A stretch of 64,000 nt of DNA from the NCBI GenBank assembly GCA_963576475.1, contig OY754964.1, forward strand, positions 1,500,001-1,564,000, in the 5' to 3' direction. Below are positions 32,725-43,690 of the stretch, in pieces. Source of the DNA: Molanna angustata. Lineage: Eukaryota; Arthropoda; Insecta; Trichoptera; Molannidae. Numbering within the stretch: the stretch's first letter is position 1; every line of letters starts with the position of its first letter. The notes under the pieces were generated by a model that did no database searches, was not told where the DNA came from, and saw nothing but the letters and a program-made list of their open reading frames with translations. The position numbers and the translations under genes were made by a program.

Positions 32725-32799
32725 TGATATGATAATAATAATAATAAGTAATTTGATATAAAATTCATTCTCATTTTTATTTTATTTTCATTGCAACCG

Positions 32800-33045
32800 A
32801 CTCCAAAAAGTTGGTTGACGTAGTAAAGAATCATTCGCCTTTCCAAATTGAAGATTTTGATGATTTTCTCATGGATCCCAACATTTGATCATTGCCAAAT
32901 TCAAATGGAATCATTCATGAGATATCCTTAATCTAAAAAAATAATAATCGAAATCGGACAATGTTGTAAAGAATGATTGTTAGAAAACAATAAAAAAAAC
33001 TCATGTCGAATATCCTCTTTTTTAGGCGGGTTAAAAAGAAATTAA
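32800..33045. repeat. Possible dispersed insect repeat (CAACCGACTCCAAAAAG)
   Basis: GCAACCGACTCCAAAAAGTT and TTTTTTAGGCGGGTT near 33020 resemble, from memory, the ends of a common insect repeat (CAACCGACTTC...). Not verified. Confidence 0.25.
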
Positions 33046-33771
33046 AAATATAACTTATAGATTGTGCTAAAGAGTTCGTCGACACTAATATCTATTAAAA
33101 ATAACATTATCGTTGGACTATCTTTAGAACTCCAAAAAGGATCGAGGGAAGACGCTTACGTGGGATGTTTACAATTGGAGTATTTATTTAAACAAGGTTC
33201 GTCAATTTTCCTTTGAAAAAAGAAACAATTGAACCCCGCAATGGACAGCATTCGACGAGGGATAATAGACCTAAATCGACTTGTGTCCAGAGTCGTGTTT
33301 AGTCTGTCGCCATCCTCCTTGAGTCCCGTCTGCTCTGGTACACGTTTAGACAAGAATGAAACACAAGTGTGACGCAAAGCGATCGTCGATTGGGTCTTAA
33401 ATTAAAAGCGTATTTCTGTATTTTCTCCAGGGCCTCTTCAATATGTGTCTTTGAAAGGAAAAAGGGGAGAATGCAATAAATTAAAGAGGATTCAAATTGA
33501 AAATTAAACTTCTGGAGGAATTCTTAACGTAAACATCTATTAAAGTCTTGTATCTCTTAATATTTATAGATCATAATGTTTCCATTTACAAATTAAATGT
33601 TTTAAAATTCGTCAAATTTTTCGTGACAAACTTTCTAGAAGTAGAAAAAAATAAATGGAACAACTTTGTTTACTTCTACTTTTAACTATTAATTTCGTAA
33701 GTTATAACGTTTCAAGATTTTTCTCATCTTCAGAACCTTCCTAATATTAACTTAAGAAAACTAGGGACGGA
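33046..33771. other. Spacer, no gene recognised
   Basis: A 73-codon minus frame at 33156-33377 has no recognised similarity. Confidence 0.4.
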
Positions 33772-34129
33772 CTACTTACTGCTATGAAGTAGGGGTGGAG
33801 GGGTGATAGTGGGTTGAGCTATTAGTTTTAGAAGGGGGGAATTCAGCGGAGGATATTGTATGTTTAATATGTGATCTTTTGGGGCACAATTAATTTCTAT
33901 TGTCTCTAAGGTATCTAATTTCTTTCTTTTGGTACATTTATGGATCACTTCCACATATTCGTAACCAAATGTATGCCCCATTTATCTTGAATGATCTGTG
34001 ATGTCTGAGTTGATGGAAAAGTTTTTGATGGCATTTATGTCTTCTTTAATTCTAGTTTTGATTTTTCTGCTGCTCTGTCCGATGTAATGACTTTCATAAT
34101 TATGGCATTTAATTTTATATACTCCTTTT
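33772..34129 (-). pseudogene. Penelope-like element GIY-YIG endonuclease fragment
   Basis: Minus strand reads KGVYKIKCHNYESHYIGQSS, RKIKTRIKEDINAIKNFSIN, SDITDHSR, stop, then MGHTFGYEYVEVIHKC. The GIY motif appears as GVY, then C-x-x-x-x-x-Y-I-G-Q-x-x-R-x-x-x-x-R-x-x-E, and later S-x-x-x-x-H and GH-x-F. These are the hallmarks of the C-terminal endonuclease of Penelope-like retroelements. One in-frame TAA (about 33982) separates two pieces in the same frame. The RT part is absent: a family W LINE end abuts the GIY motif on its 5' side. Confidence 0.75.
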
Positions 34130-34164
34130 ATGTATTACTTAAGATTAATTTTGATAAACACACA

Positions 34165-34640
34165 CCATGGGTATCTCTCTCGGGGTATGCAAATAGAACA
34201 GAACGCGACATTTTTCTATCTTGACATAATATATTTATTCATCGCCTCATCAACATTCATGCTTCATTTCATGTTGGCTCGTCAGTTATTCAGGCTTCTT
34301 ATATTTTCGTCTTTCAGAACATCGTTTACACGGTCAAGCCATCTTTTTCTTGAGCGCCTCCGACCTCTTATTCCATTCCTGTCAGCTATGTATATTTCCT
34401 TCGTCAGGCGTTCATCATTCATTATTCCCAAGAGGCCAAGTCAATTCAATGTGTTAACTTTCATTATATCAATTACATCTTACATAATATCTTTCTGTCC
34501 TCTTTTTTTTACTCTGTCATACGTCGTTCTATTACAAATTTATCATAGTTATCTCATTTAAACTGCATTTATTCTGCTTTCTTGCGACTTCTTCCATGTC
34601 ATACGTTAGGGTTGTATGATTTCTGCATGAGAGCTCTTAG
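34165..34640 (-). pseudogene. RTE-like LINE family W, best-preserved 3' end
   Basis: Minus strand reads DVIDIMKVNTLN, stop, LGLLGIMNDERLTKEIYIAD, RNGIRGRRRSRKRWLDRVND, VLKDENIRSLNN, stop, and ends DRKMSRSVLFAYPERDT. GRxRxRKRWLDxVxxDL-type block and the S-V-x-x-A-Y-P-x-R-D end define the family. This copy links the protein end to the 'TCTGTTCTATTTGCATACCC' 3' DNA motif. Only a few stops; frame largely kept. Confidence 0.65.
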
Positions 34641-34704
34641 GGATGAAAGCAAGGATTTAAAATTGATGCATCATCCATAATATCTGTGTTTCATATTATT
34701 TATT

Positions 34705-34990
34705 TATTTTAATCTTTCTGTACATATAATTAGTACACTGGCGGGCTTATTGCCTAATAGCAATTTCTTCAAACCAACCAGAGTAAACGTTAAATATACA
34801 AAACAGTATGTACTATGGTAATAAGTTTATCAAATTACAAAATAAATAAAGATAGCAGAAGAAAAGTTAAAAAAAAACAAATAAGATAGCATATAAGAAC
34901 AATTCATAGCAATGATAGGAAAACTAAAGGAAGAGGAGAGGAAGATGTAATCAGGTGTTGTCAGATAAATACTTATATTTGACAAAAATC
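34705..34990 (-). repeat. LINE 3'-end repeat D4, ~280 bp
   Basis: TACACTGGCGGGCTTATTGC, CTAATAGCAATTTCTTC, AACCAACCAGAGTAAA, then TTCATAGCAATGATAGG and GAGAGGAAGATGTAATCAGG. Same order as at 52860 and 63255. Confidence 0.7.
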
Positions 34991-35559
34991 CACTGTTTGG
35001 GATGTGAATTTGGTTATTTACATTGCTTTATTTTCAATAATAGCTATTAAAACAATTACAATCTCATCTATGTAATATAGGTTTAAGTAAATTAATATAA
35101 TATTGATATTGGCATCGGCCCTGACTTAAGACATATGAATGACTATAATCCCTCACCTCACATAATGTTTTTTTGTAAAACATTTCAGATCCAATTATAT
35201 GAATCAAACGCGAGATTTGCCACGTTTAATTTACTTTTTTTTATTTTGAAGCTACAATAAAAAATATATTTTTTTAATATTCAGCAATTTTATTCACGAT
35301 AAGTAATATCTTCCACTGACGAGCAACGCTTTGCCTTTCTAAAATATTCCTTTTAGATGGTTTTGTATAAGTTCGGATTAGCTGTAATAAAACAATCTCT
35401 ACCAACCAACAAAGCTACGAGGAGCCTCTAATCAAAAAAATAACACCACCGAATACACTTTAAAACCACTAAATACACTTTGAAGTAAGAATAACTATCG
35501 CGTCGGTAAAAAAAACGTTTACACGTAAACGGAAACTATCGGAAACACAAAATTTGTTT

Positions 35560-35770
35560 TTTTTTTGACAAACTTTTGAACATCTCAATAGAGACGAAGT
35601 TGGAATATTATAAAGAACCGCGAATTCAAGGCACCTACAGGGCTTACGACCTATCATCGGCTGGTCTGCGTGATCACTTAAGGCGCTTGCGCAACGTTCA
35701 CCAATTATGCCTTCTTATTGAGTTCCCTTATCAATGCATTGAAACATACTGCTTAACATATTTGAGGTTT
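35560..35770 (+). repeat. Interspersed repeat D1
   Basis: Reverse orientation of the 3105 copy: TGAACATCTCAATAGAGACG, GGCACCTACAGGGCTTACGA, GCGCTTGCGCAACGTTCACC, TTGAGTTCCCTTATCAATG. The best-preserved copy. Confidence 0.8.
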
Positions 35771-35859
35771 TTATTGCCCTCTTAAGAGTTGAATACAAGG
35801 AGTCAGACGGTCTGATTTGATAACCAATGGGAAAGTCAGAGAAGGTACACAACAGCCAG

Positions 35860-36010
35860 CCATCACCAAAGTATTAGTATAGGTTGAACTGGTTCGGACA
35901 TATCCTCCGTATGCGCGCAGACAGCATCAGTAACACTTGTCTATACCTGCACTGACCATCCAAAGGCTGTACACAACAACACAACAAAGTTGCGTCGGGT
36001 CGGATTGATG
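35860..36010 (+). pseudogene. RTE-like LINE linker fragment
   Basis: Plus frame reads RLNWFGHILRMRADSISNTC then LYLH and stop; R-L-x-W-F-G-H-I-x-R-M is the conserved linker block of RTE-type ORFs. Surrounding codons have decayed. Confidence 0.5.
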
Positions 36011-36690
36011 ATTCGGAGCGGACATGGAATGATAATGATTTTAATGTTTTGAAGTAAATTGACTACCCATTGCTTAAACTTTGTAATTTGCAAGTATTAT
36101 TTGTCTAAATACTATTTTCCCATTTAGTGAAGATGTTAGACAAAATGTTGAAAGGGTATTATCAGGATAGAGTTCAACTATTAATTAACGTTCACAGCTC
36201 TAAACACACCCATTTGACAAACTATAAAGTAAACTTGTAAAGCCCGCACCATAACTTTTAACATCCTAACTAAGGATTTTCACGTCCGTTTTATCTAAGC
36301 CTTTACAACTGTATTGTACAATTCTTATTACAATACACATACACATTTAACATTCCTAGAAAATATAGTGATGAAAAAAAATTAAGACTAAAACTATATA
36401 ATCAGGATGCTCTTGATCTTTGAATTGAATACAAAGATCGTGGTAAAGCATACTTGATCATCTTTAGGCCTTGGAATACTAAGGATTGGTCTTACTGTAA
36501 GTTTTTTAAGTCTTGAAATATTTTAATATTTATATTCTTTTCGAATGACATTATTACAAGTTATAATTTTATACAATTAGACAAAAAGTTTTTTTTTAAA
36601 CAAATACAATAAAAAAATTAAAAAAATCTTATTAGTACTACAGAGTGTACACCATCATAGACCCAAACCATTTTGTTAGAATATATAATT
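36011..36690. other. AT-rich spacer
   Basis: Nothing recognised. Confidence 0.45.
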
Positions 36691-36699
36691 TTATTTTTT

Positions 36700-36900
36700 T
36701 TATGTGACAAAGAGTACAGGGAAGTATGACGCGCTAGCTGGAAGGGGAGTGTGTGGCTATGGCCATCGCACAACTCTAATTGATGGTCATTGCCCAACTC
36801 TAATTGGCGGACGTATATATATACGGCCATTTTGAATAAAATATTCATTCCGTTCTGATACCCAACTGTGTGTCGTACTTCCCGTAAGCACGTGATTTAT
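36700..36900 (+). promoter_or_regulatory. Promoter-like segment, possible solo LTR piece
   Basis: Two imperfect direct repeats (CACAACTCTAATTGATGG and CCCAACTCTAATTGGCGG) are followed by GGACGTATATATATACGGCC, a TATA-like box inside an inverted repeat, then an AATAAAATATTC poly-A-like signal and a less AT-rich segment. The layout recalls a retrotransposon LTR, but no terminal TG..CA, primer site or partner LTR was found. Confidence 0.25.
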
Positions 36901-37309
36901 AAGTGTAAATTTTATTAATAAGGTATAATTTCAGTAGTTGTTAATTGTAATCTTTGTAATTTGTTCTCAACAATAAATACGTAAGTCATCTTCAATCTTT
37001 CAATCTTAACCTGTCTTATGTACCAACTTGCATCACATAATTATCATTAATCAATTTGGATTATCGCTATCCACGATAATCAATTATATGGGACTGTTGG
37101 TTGAACACGCTCGTTAATAAAGAAGGAAAATTATGAATTACATATCCCGGTTCGATTCCGGTATATAGGGATAATTTGTGAGCCAGCAGAACTTACACGT
37201 ATGTGGTTTAGTGTACATTAGATCTAGTACATGTACCCCTATTGATCTACACGCCACATGCACGTAAGCCCCCATACTATGACGCAATAAACACTGATAC
37301 TCCATCTTC

Positions 37310-37475
37310 AGGCGGGAAAACAAAAAAGACGATAGTGGACACGTGAATAGAATGCAAGATGATGGACTTATCACGTATCGTTTTTCAGGGGAACCTAGAC
37401 GGAAGAAGTCCACTAGGAAGACCTCCGAAACGATGCCGTGATGGTTGGGAATCAACATAACAAAAGACCACTGAT
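37310..37475 (+). pseudogene. RTE-like LINE linker fragment
   Basis: In two plus frames: GHVNRMQDDGLI (cf. GHVxRMxDDRL) and QGNLDGRSPLGRPPKRCRDG then WEST-stop (cf. GxxxGRRPxGRPxKRWxD). One frameshift between them near 37385. Confidence 0.65.
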
Positions 37476-38189
37476 TCAGCGGTAAAATTCAATTAGTAAA
37501 TAAAAATAACGCCAATTAGATAGAGAAGTACTTTTGCCATATTATCGTGTGGGACGAAGTCATCCGACAGTCGTTTGGCTTCGGGCATCCCGAGTTACTC
37601 CGAAGCCTAGAATGAACGTCACAAAAACAATGACGAAGCATATTTCATAAAATATTTTATTTAATACATTAATTAAAATCAGGAGATTGGGTATCCCTGA
37701 TGTTTTGAATATAAACTGTTGAAAACTGATTTCTGTATTTTTGTCTCTAAAAATAATATGAATTACGTAGAATTGACAGATTATTTATCAAAAAAATATT
37801 CTTGACTAAACAAAAATAAAAATATTATTATTCTTAAAATTCTTATCGCAGGACAGAAATATTAATATACAGTATACATTATGAAACAAACAAAAAATAG
37901 ATCATAGTATTTTTCCACAGATTCAATTTATTATGACCAAAAGTGTTTGCCGAGATGTATTGACATTATCAAGATCTTAATGAAGCTCTAAATGAAAGAT
38001 GAAATAAAATCATCAATACCGAGACATCTCGGCGAAAACGTTCAATCCAAATAAATCAAATCGAAGGAAAAATATTGTGTTTTTTGTTAAATTTTAAAAT
38101 GAATTTACACTCTATTAACACAAAAAAAAACATTATCATTATAAATACCTATACATATTACACCGTGTGTACCCGAATAAAACGTCCTG
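37476..38189. other. Spacer, no gene recognised
   Basis: AT-rich; nothing recognised. Confidence 0.45.
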
Positions 38190-38460
38190 CTATTATAAGA
38201 ACTAGCGAGAAGGTGAATATGGCGCATAACCTGCCATTCCCAATATGGAAGACATTGAACAGGCTGATGGTGGGTGTGAGTGGCTGCAAGAGCAACCTGC
38301 ACAGGTGGGGTTTCTCGATGGAAGACCCTCTACCCTCTGTAATTGTGGGGCAGTGCAGGATGACGACCATCTGCTGTCCTGCCCAGAACTGGACGAAGAC
38401 TGTCACATGGACGACCTGATAAGATTAACCGACAGGGCGATTTCCGCCGCCACACATTGA
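38190..38460 (+). pseudogene. LINE ORF2 C-terminus with Cys/His knuckle, frameshifted
   Basis: First frame: MAHNLPFPIWKTLNRLMVGV then SGCKSNLHRWGFSMEDPL. After a +1 shift near 38335: LCNCGAVQDDDHLLSCPELD then ITDRAISAATH-like and a stop at 38460. W-K-T-L-N-R-L-x-x-G-x-x-x-C-x-x-x-L-x-x-W-G followed by C-x-C-G..DH..x-C-P is a widespread arthropod LINE C-terminus. Confidence 0.75.
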
Positions 38461-38824
38461 AGTGGCGAAATCAGAGTTCCGGACTCGTTAAGTAAGTAAA
38501 AAGAATATTGTCTTATTAAGGAAGATACTTACAAAGTTCGATAATTAAATACCATCACTTCGTGCCCTTTCTGTTTGAGTGTATGAAACTGTACGCTATC
38601 TTTTCATTAAGGCTTTATGTTATGACAGAATTTCTATTAGTTTTACCAAGTACCTATTGTCCTTTGGCAAATTCAGTAAATTAACATATCTAGAACTAAT
38701 TAGGAGATTGGTTACTGTTATAATAACGACAACCTAAGGTGAGGTGGGAAAAAGTATCTACTCATTTAATTCCTGATACTATATTTCATTTCATATCTCT
38801 GCATAATGATTGTAAATTATTTAC

Positions 38825-39025
38825 TAATTTTTGTGTATGTAATATAAACAAGTACATTGCACACTGGCGGAATTTATGGCAATTGATAATTTTTTTTCAA
38901 CCAACCAGATTAATTACGAAAAACAATACGATAAAAATTACACACAAAAAACATTTCACAGCCAAAAAAAGGATTGGGAGAAAACAAGGAAACGAAATCG
39001 AGATAAGGTGTTACTGGATAAATAC
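38825..39025 (-). repeat. LINE 3'-end repeat D4, diverged
   Basis: ATTGCACACTGGCGGAATTT, TTCAACCAACCAGATTAA, AAAAGGATTGGGAGAAAACA and GGAAACGAAATCGAGATAAG align in order with the other D4 copies; the hairpin itself is degraded. Confidence 0.6.
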
Positions 39026-40473
39026 GGATAAATTGAATATATTATTTACTCACAACATTTTTTTTTACCGCTTGAATTAATATCGGATAAGACGATTAAA
39101 ATAATATTTATTAATTAACTAATAAACGGCAAAAATTGCATTATACATACATACATAAAAACACTTATTGAAAAAAATCAAAGAATAAGAAAAAAAAGAG
39201 TTATTTACAAACTTGGTAAAAAAAAACCCGCACAATCAAATCAAAAATAAAAAAAATAATAAAGGTAAGCAAGCATAAAAAATATATATACATATGGACT
39301 CAAAATAAAGCAAAACATTAAATAAAACAGTATAATGCCTAAATACAAAACTGAGCAGTAGAAGCAGTGTATTATTAAAAAATTAAAGATAAACATAAAA
39401 ATATTATACGATTGAAAATATACAAATCTGCAGTGAAAATATCATAAGATGTCTCTCTTTAAAAAAAATGTATATATCGTCCGTTTATTATAACATTTTT
39501 CCTTTAACCAATTTCCATTCAATTTATAAATCAACTCGCTCACCCGAGTCGCTAGTACCTACCATTAAAAACTAACAAAACGTAATTTATTATTCAGTTA
39601 AATTAAATGTCTCAACATTTTATTTACAAAGTTGTAAGATACCTACTATTTTTAATACTAATTATTATTTTTTGTGTTGAAAATTTTCCCGTTTATTGTC
39701 AACTTTGACAGTAGATCCGGTCTTGGTATAAACGAGCTGTGCATCAAATAATGATAAGAGGTCATGTATCGGATGTACCTCAGCCAATCAATATGAGTAT
39801 AATTGTATACGTACGTATTGTTTGATTGTAATAAGTAACAACAGTTAAAGTTGTTGTCAGTCATAATTCATTATTTCATATACACAATCAATACAACAAT
39901 GGATTCCAATTAAGGTAGCATACGAAGATATATAGAATAATGGCCAAATATATTGTTGATAAGTTAGGGATAGACAAGACCAATCTTGATATTACAGTCA
40001 CAGGTCCGAATGCAGAGTCCGACCTAAATACTAAATTCTAAATACAAACCTTTTTTTCATTGCACAGTCGCTCACTTATGTAAGTTAGGAGATCACGTGG
40101 CTTCCTAACTGGATAATGCTACGAAGTGTAGGTATGTGTGTGAACCTGTATGCGATGCACTCAATTCATCAGCGTGTTCCTAAACGGCACAAAATCGCAC
40201 AATGACGGTATTTATGCAATAATAATATATACCTACCATATGACAGAATGACAGACATATGACAGATATATGACAGAATAAGAAACAACGATATAATAAA
40301 GACTGAACGGAACTTGAAGGATATTAAAAAATGACATTGAGACAACCCCTTTGACAATTCTTTAATAAAGAGTTAGTGGAAACTGATTCTTTCAATCATC
40401 TACCCCTTCAGCTTATCCAATAGAAAATTTAATAATCTTTTTATTACTAATTCTTTCCCCCACAGCTACATAT
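39026..40473. other. AT-rich spacer
   Basis: No gene or recognised repeat. Several short open frames are AT-driven. Confidence 0.45.
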
Positions 40474-40570
40474 GTCGGCATTCGTGGCTCAGTCGGTTAG
40501 ATATCAAACTGCTGGTCCCGGGTTTGATTCCCGGTGGCGACACAGTTTTTAATTATATTTTCAGTCTAAA
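40474..40570 (+). repeat. SINE-A, head and mid-body
   Basis: CATTCGTGGCTCAGTCGGTT contains a perfect A-box match (TGGCTCAGTCGG) and GGGTTTGATTCCCGGTGGCG the B box. ACACAGTTTTTAATT and TTTTCAGTCTAAAG follow. The 3' tail is replaced by a palindrome (next feature). Confidence 0.75.
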
Positions 40571-40578
40571 GTATAATA

Positions 40579-40654
40579 AATAACAATAAAATTACTTTGT
40601 ATAAGTAAACCACTTTTACAAAAGTGGTTTATACAAAGTAATTTTATTGTTATT
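40579..40654. repeat. 34-bp near-perfect palindrome
   Basis: AATAACAATAAAATTACTTT-GTATAA..CCACTTT pairs exactly with AAAGTGGTTTATACAAAGTA-ATTTTATTGTTATT apart from a 4-nt insertion (AGTA) in the left arm. It starts directly at the end of a truncated SINE-A. Confidence 0.85.
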
Positions 40655-40853
40655 AATTAGCGATGGAGCCACAAAACAATAATTGATGAAGTATGTATTA
40701 AATAATAAGTAGGCATATACATTTAGAGATTGTAAATCTTTATTTATTTATTTATTTCAAGTAGAAAAAACGTACACCAACATAATATGGAAAGTTCAGT
40801 GTTGCCATAACCCACTCGTTTTGTGTTTAAATTGAATTAAATAAATAAAATGC

Positions 40854-41672
40854 TTGTTGTACATCGCAATTGAGAGAAACATAAGATTAACGGGAGAATT
40901 TGAAGCCAGACGTACTTTGAACTTAAAATTAAACCCAACAAAAACAGAGTTTATGTGGGTAGCTTCACCACGGCGACAGCACCTCATTGAAAGTACTCCT
41001 ATTAACATCAACGGAGAAAAACTCTTGCCGTCTGCAAGTGTCAAGTTTTTGGGTGTACACTTAGACAATAAGTTGTCTCTTGACCTGCAAATCTCTAAAA
41101 CAGTCAGTTCATGCTTTTTCCAACTAAGACAACTGAAAAACATTCGTCGAAGCCTGCCCAAAAATGAGACAAAAACACTTATAAATGCTTTCGTTGTGTC
41201 TCGGCTAGATTACTGTAATGGCATCTATGATGGATTGCCAAAGTATCAGCTCGATAGATTACAGATGGTGTTTAATGCAGCGGCAAGGCTCATTTATGGA
41301 GCGGAAAAACGATGTCACATAACTCCACTACTTAACGAATTGCATTGGTTGAAGTGTCCAGAGCGAGTTGACTACAAAATCTGCTTAACGGTGTTTAATG
41401 CTTTAAATAACCTAGCACCACAATACATACAAGAGCTGTGTCAGAGAAAAGATCTCTCTGGGAGGCATCACACACTTAGGTCTTCTGGATCACAGAGTAC
41501 CAACTCCCTAAAGGAGTTGGACAGAGCCAATAAAGCGGCTTACTATGATCGATGCTTTGGTGTGAGTGGTCCTATGAAGTGGAATAAATTGCCTCTAGAT
41601 GTCCGCAGTGCAAATAGTAAGAGTACTTTCTCTAAAGGACTGAAAACAGTTTTGTTTCGTAGAGCAATATAA
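40854..41672 (+). CDS. L2-like LINE ORF2, 5'-truncated, open to its stop
   Basis: About 270 codons with no stop or frameshift. Early block LKLNPTKTEFMWVASPRRQH is the segment just after the RT catalytic FADD box, then SVKFLGVHLDNKLSLDLQIS, SSCFFQLRQLKNIRRSLPKN, SRLDYCNGIYDGLPKYQLDR, VFNAAARLIYGAEKRCHITP, ELHWLKCPERVDYKICLTVF and ALNNLAPQYIQELC. This order (K-T-E, G-V-x-L-D, S-C-F-x-x-L-R, R-L-D-Y-C-N, N-A-A-A-R-L, H-W-L, K-x-x-L) is typical of L2/CR1-group LINEs. The true FADD is absent because the element is 5'-truncated, and the first codon is TTG, so the start is nominal. 3' end: GGCGCTATACAAATTATTAT, an L2-style end, then (ATT)n. Confidence 0.85.
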   Translation: MLYIAIERNIRLTGEFEARRTLNLKLNPTKTEFMWVASPRRQHLIESTPININGEKLLPSASVKFLGVHLDNKLSLDLQISKTVSSCFFQLRQLKNIRRSLPKNETKTLINAFVVSRLDYCNGIYDGLPKYQLDRLQMVFNAAARLIYGAEKRCHITPLLNELHWLKCPERVDYKICLTVFNALNNLAPQYIQELCQRKDLSGRHHTLRSSGSQSTNSLKELDRANKAAYYDRCFGVSGPMKWNKLPLDVRSANSKSTFSKGLKTVLFRRAI

Positions 41673-41679
41673 TATCTAT

Positions 41680-41757
41680 CTAAATAACAGCGCCCTTGGA
41701 ATGATCTTGAATCATTAAACGGCGCTATACAAATTATTATTATTATTATTATTATTA
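41680..41757 (+). repeat. L2-like 3' end with (ATT)n tail
   Basis: Text GAATCATTAAACGGCGCTAT, ACAAATTATT and a run of ATT triplets to 41757. The GCGCTATA-AAATTATTATT form matches L2-type LINE ends as I recall them. Confidence 0.7.
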
Positions 41758-42575
41758 AAGAAGACAAGGTGAGGAAAAAAACGACGTATTAAGATGTTTT
41801 GATAAAAGAACGATGAATTTTTTTGTCGTATCATAATACATACGTTTTTAAACAAAGCAGTATCTCATATATCAGAAGAGATTGAAATTTGAAGATTTCC
41901 AAGGATCAAAACTCCGCCATTTAAAAAAAAATGCGAATTTCTTAGAAAATACCTGAAGATTATTCTTTTTCATTAAAGTTAGAAACGTATTCTCTGTACA
42001 CAGGTACCTTTTTTGTTGCAATAAAATAAAGATTTAATTATAATATATTTTATTTAATTATATTGTAATTCCACAGTGTGAATAATAAGAACTTTGAAAA
42101 TTTAATTTACAATAATATGCGATATTCAAAGAGGAGGTACTTGTCTCTGTAAATGAAAAAATTGAATGGAACATAGATTTTCATAATAATATACTAGATG
42201 GAATACTCCGTGCAATAAGTGAGTCATGGAATGTCGCGCGTTTGACGTCTTGATTGGCAACATATTGCAGTTTTCTATACATTTCAATACTTCCTAGATA
42301 ACTGTTCTCTAGATCTTAATGAACAATGTGTGTTTTTTCGAAAAATAAATCCGATAACAATTCACATAAGTCGTTATTCTCTATAGAAAAACGATGTGGT
42401 CTGCCAACCTTGTTGTCAAAAATCCCGCGGAAAAAAGCCTCACTTTGATTCATACAAAATTTGCTAACTACGACATCTAGAATATTATATGAAAATATAT
42501 GGTTATATATTATATGTAGTACGTGTAAACACCTTCAAAAATGAATAAAAAATGAATGAATTTGAAATAAAAAAA
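41758..42575. other. AT-rich spacer
   Basis: Nothing recognised. Confidence 0.45.
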
Positions 42576-42857
42576 GCTGCGAGGCACCGGCTTAGAATAG
42601 TGCTTCCACTCTTTTCTATTATTGTTTTCGAGTGTCCCGTAAGAGCCGGGTAATCGAAAATACACCAGGCCACAATGACATCTGCCATAGTTCAGCAATG
42701 AGGTTCACCACCCATTCTGAATGAAGTGCCTTTTTAGGTGAGACGAGACTGGTGTGTGGGCATACACAGATGTGTTGTGCTCCCTTTTATAAGGCAATGC
42801 ACACCCGCACACCTTTCGCTGGTTACCCCACATTGTGGGATATACCGTGATGGTATG
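42576..42857 (+). repeat. Interspersed repeat D2, full-length
   Basis: Nearly identical to 23151-23443 over the whole unit. Confidence 0.85.
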
Positions 42858-43109
42858 AAAGATTTGAAATAAAACTATTTACCCAATTATCTAATCTAAT
42901 GCAGGTACCTAACTATATAATATTATATATCCGTAAGCGAAGAGGCACGTGGACATCGTATTAATATGCTTTATCGTGAACATCGTATTTATACTCTGTA
43001 AGTACTGGTTAGTTGAAAGATAATTCTATTATTCTGGTGATAAGTTAGTCACTTACGCATAATATATACGGTATAAGAGAGTGCTAAAAGTAATTAGATA
43101 AATAAGATG

Positions 43110-43200
43110 TCTGATTGTTGGAAAATCAGTGAATTTGTGTCATGCAGTGCTCTCTACCGACCCCGAAAAGGACATGACGTGATGGTATATCTGTATAAAC
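43110..43200 (+). pseudogene. Family W LINE 3' terminus
   Basis: GTGCTCTCTACCGACCCCGA, AAAGGACATGACGTGATGGT correspond to the CTCTCTGCCTACCCC..GGGATA..GTGATG end. Confidence 0.4.
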
Positions 43201-43690
43201 ATTAAATCCAATCTGATTGGTATTCCATAATATCTGTTATCGACGATGATTAAGTATTGAGTTATCATCAGTATAATAAATATTATGTGATGTTGGAATG
43301 TCAATATTACTGATGGTCTGATGTGATGACAAACGATCGGCAATCGAATGATGGATGCGATTTCAATTGTTCACTAAGGTGATATTAGATTACAGGTACC
43401 AACTGTACAATCTGATAACAATCTTTTTGTCATATTTTAATAACAATTTAAATCGTCACTGATTAATTTGTTTAAGCAATCAATTTTTAAAAGCAGAAGG
43501 TAATCGTTGTTATTTAATTAATCATAACTGATGTAATTGAAACCACTAATGAGTTATTTCAAGCGACCGGTTTCAAATTAAATGCTATTTTATCGGTACG
43601 GATGAACTGTCCTGAAAGTTCAAAATTCATTTGTTTATTTTGATGTGACAGCATGTACAATGTACCTATATCACGCTTAAATGGAAAATG

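Noticed and set aside
34130..34561. 143-codon plus-strand open frame
   Set aside because: It is antisense to a readable RTE-like LINE end (minus strand, RKRWLDRVND...), so it is a shadow.
37130..37170. CCGGTTCGATTCCGG as a tRNA T-arm
   Set aside because: The arm pairs, but no D-arm, anticodon arm or acceptor partner is found upstream; probably SINE debris.
37138..37458. 106-codon minus-strand frame
   Set aside because: Overlaps antisense an RTE-like fragment and shows no domain.
40796..41161. 121-codon minus-strand frame
   Set aside because: Antisense shadow of the L2-like ORF.
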